Origin: Candidatus Cloacimonadota bacterium
GTDB lineage: Bacteria; Cloacimonadota; Cloacimonadia; Cloacimonadales; TCS61
DNA: 5,998 nucleotides
NCBI GenBank assembly: GCA_030638385.1
Contig: DAOWES010000265.1
Span: 1-5,998, forward strand
Reading direction: 5' to 3'
Part shown: piece after piece, positions 5,968 through 5,998 of the stretch
Position numbering within the stretch: the stretch's first letter is position 1
Layout: each line of letters opens with the position of its first letter
The notes under the pieces: model-generated
Told to the model about the DNA's origin: nothing
Database searches by the model: none
What the model saw: only the letters and a program-made list of their open reading frames with translations
Translations under genes and position numbers: made by a program

Positions 5968-5998
5968 AAAAAATATTATTAGTTGGAAATCCCAATGT
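5964..5998 (+). CDS. feoB: Ferrous iron transport protein B (FeoB), N-terminal start only
   Basis: ATG 5964 shares ATGA with the feoA stop (5965-5967) and opens a frame that runs off the window after 11 full codons. The visible residues MKKILLVGNPN match the first strand and G1 (P-loop) of the FeoB G domain, whose motif normally reads GNPNVGKS; the last two bases (GT) fit the expected Val. FeoB is the inner-membrane ferrous-iron permease with an N-terminal GTPase domain. The four-base overlap after feoA suggests coupled translation. Identification rests on the short motif plus gene order. The rest of the protein is outside the window. Confidence 0.87.
   Translation, partial: MKKILLVGNPN

Overview
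The window is AT-rich bacterial DNA with six recognisable genes plus the tail of a seventh. All are on the + strand and, apart from one 304-base gap, tightly packed. A CoA-dehydratase-activase-type ATPase together with a ferrous-iron (Feo) uptake operon suggests an anaerobe. The tandem hairpin repeats at the left resemble, from memory, the dispersed intergenic repeats of Cloacimonadota and other FCB-group genomes. That assignment is an inference; no rRNA or clade-specific marker is present.

Layout. Bases 3-143 are the last 46 codons of a BadF/BcrA/HgdC-type activase. Bases 144-447 are non-coding and hold two 65-base tandem repeat units (80% identical, 86 bases apart), built from 20-21-base sub-units that form hairpins with GCAA loops, plus a degenerate remnant. 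Bases 448-1770 encode RarA (MgsA), the AAA+ replication-fork recombination factor. Bases 1827-4205 encode an exported S9D-type (glutamyl-endopeptidase-like) serine peptidase. Bases 4212-5108 encode a ten-helix EamA/DMT transporter that starts six bases after the peptidase stop. A 108-base gap with a possible Fur operator leads to a second cluster: a Fur-family repressor (5217-5666), FeoA (about 5659-5967) and the first 11 codons of FeoB (from 5964), each overlapping the next.

How they fit together. fur-feoA-feoB is an iron-sensing and ferrous-iron uptake unit, probably self-regulated. The repressor keeps its structural Cys4 zinc site and the main regulatory metal site, but has lost three of the four ligands of the second regulatory site. 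rarA, the peptidase and the transporter have no visible terminator between them and may be co-transcribed; the peptidase and transporter are probably translationally coupled. I see no mobile element, CRISPR array, defence system or clear novel multi-gene system. The least explained element is the hairpin repeat array, where the only two differences between the paired hairpins form a compensatory base-pair change.
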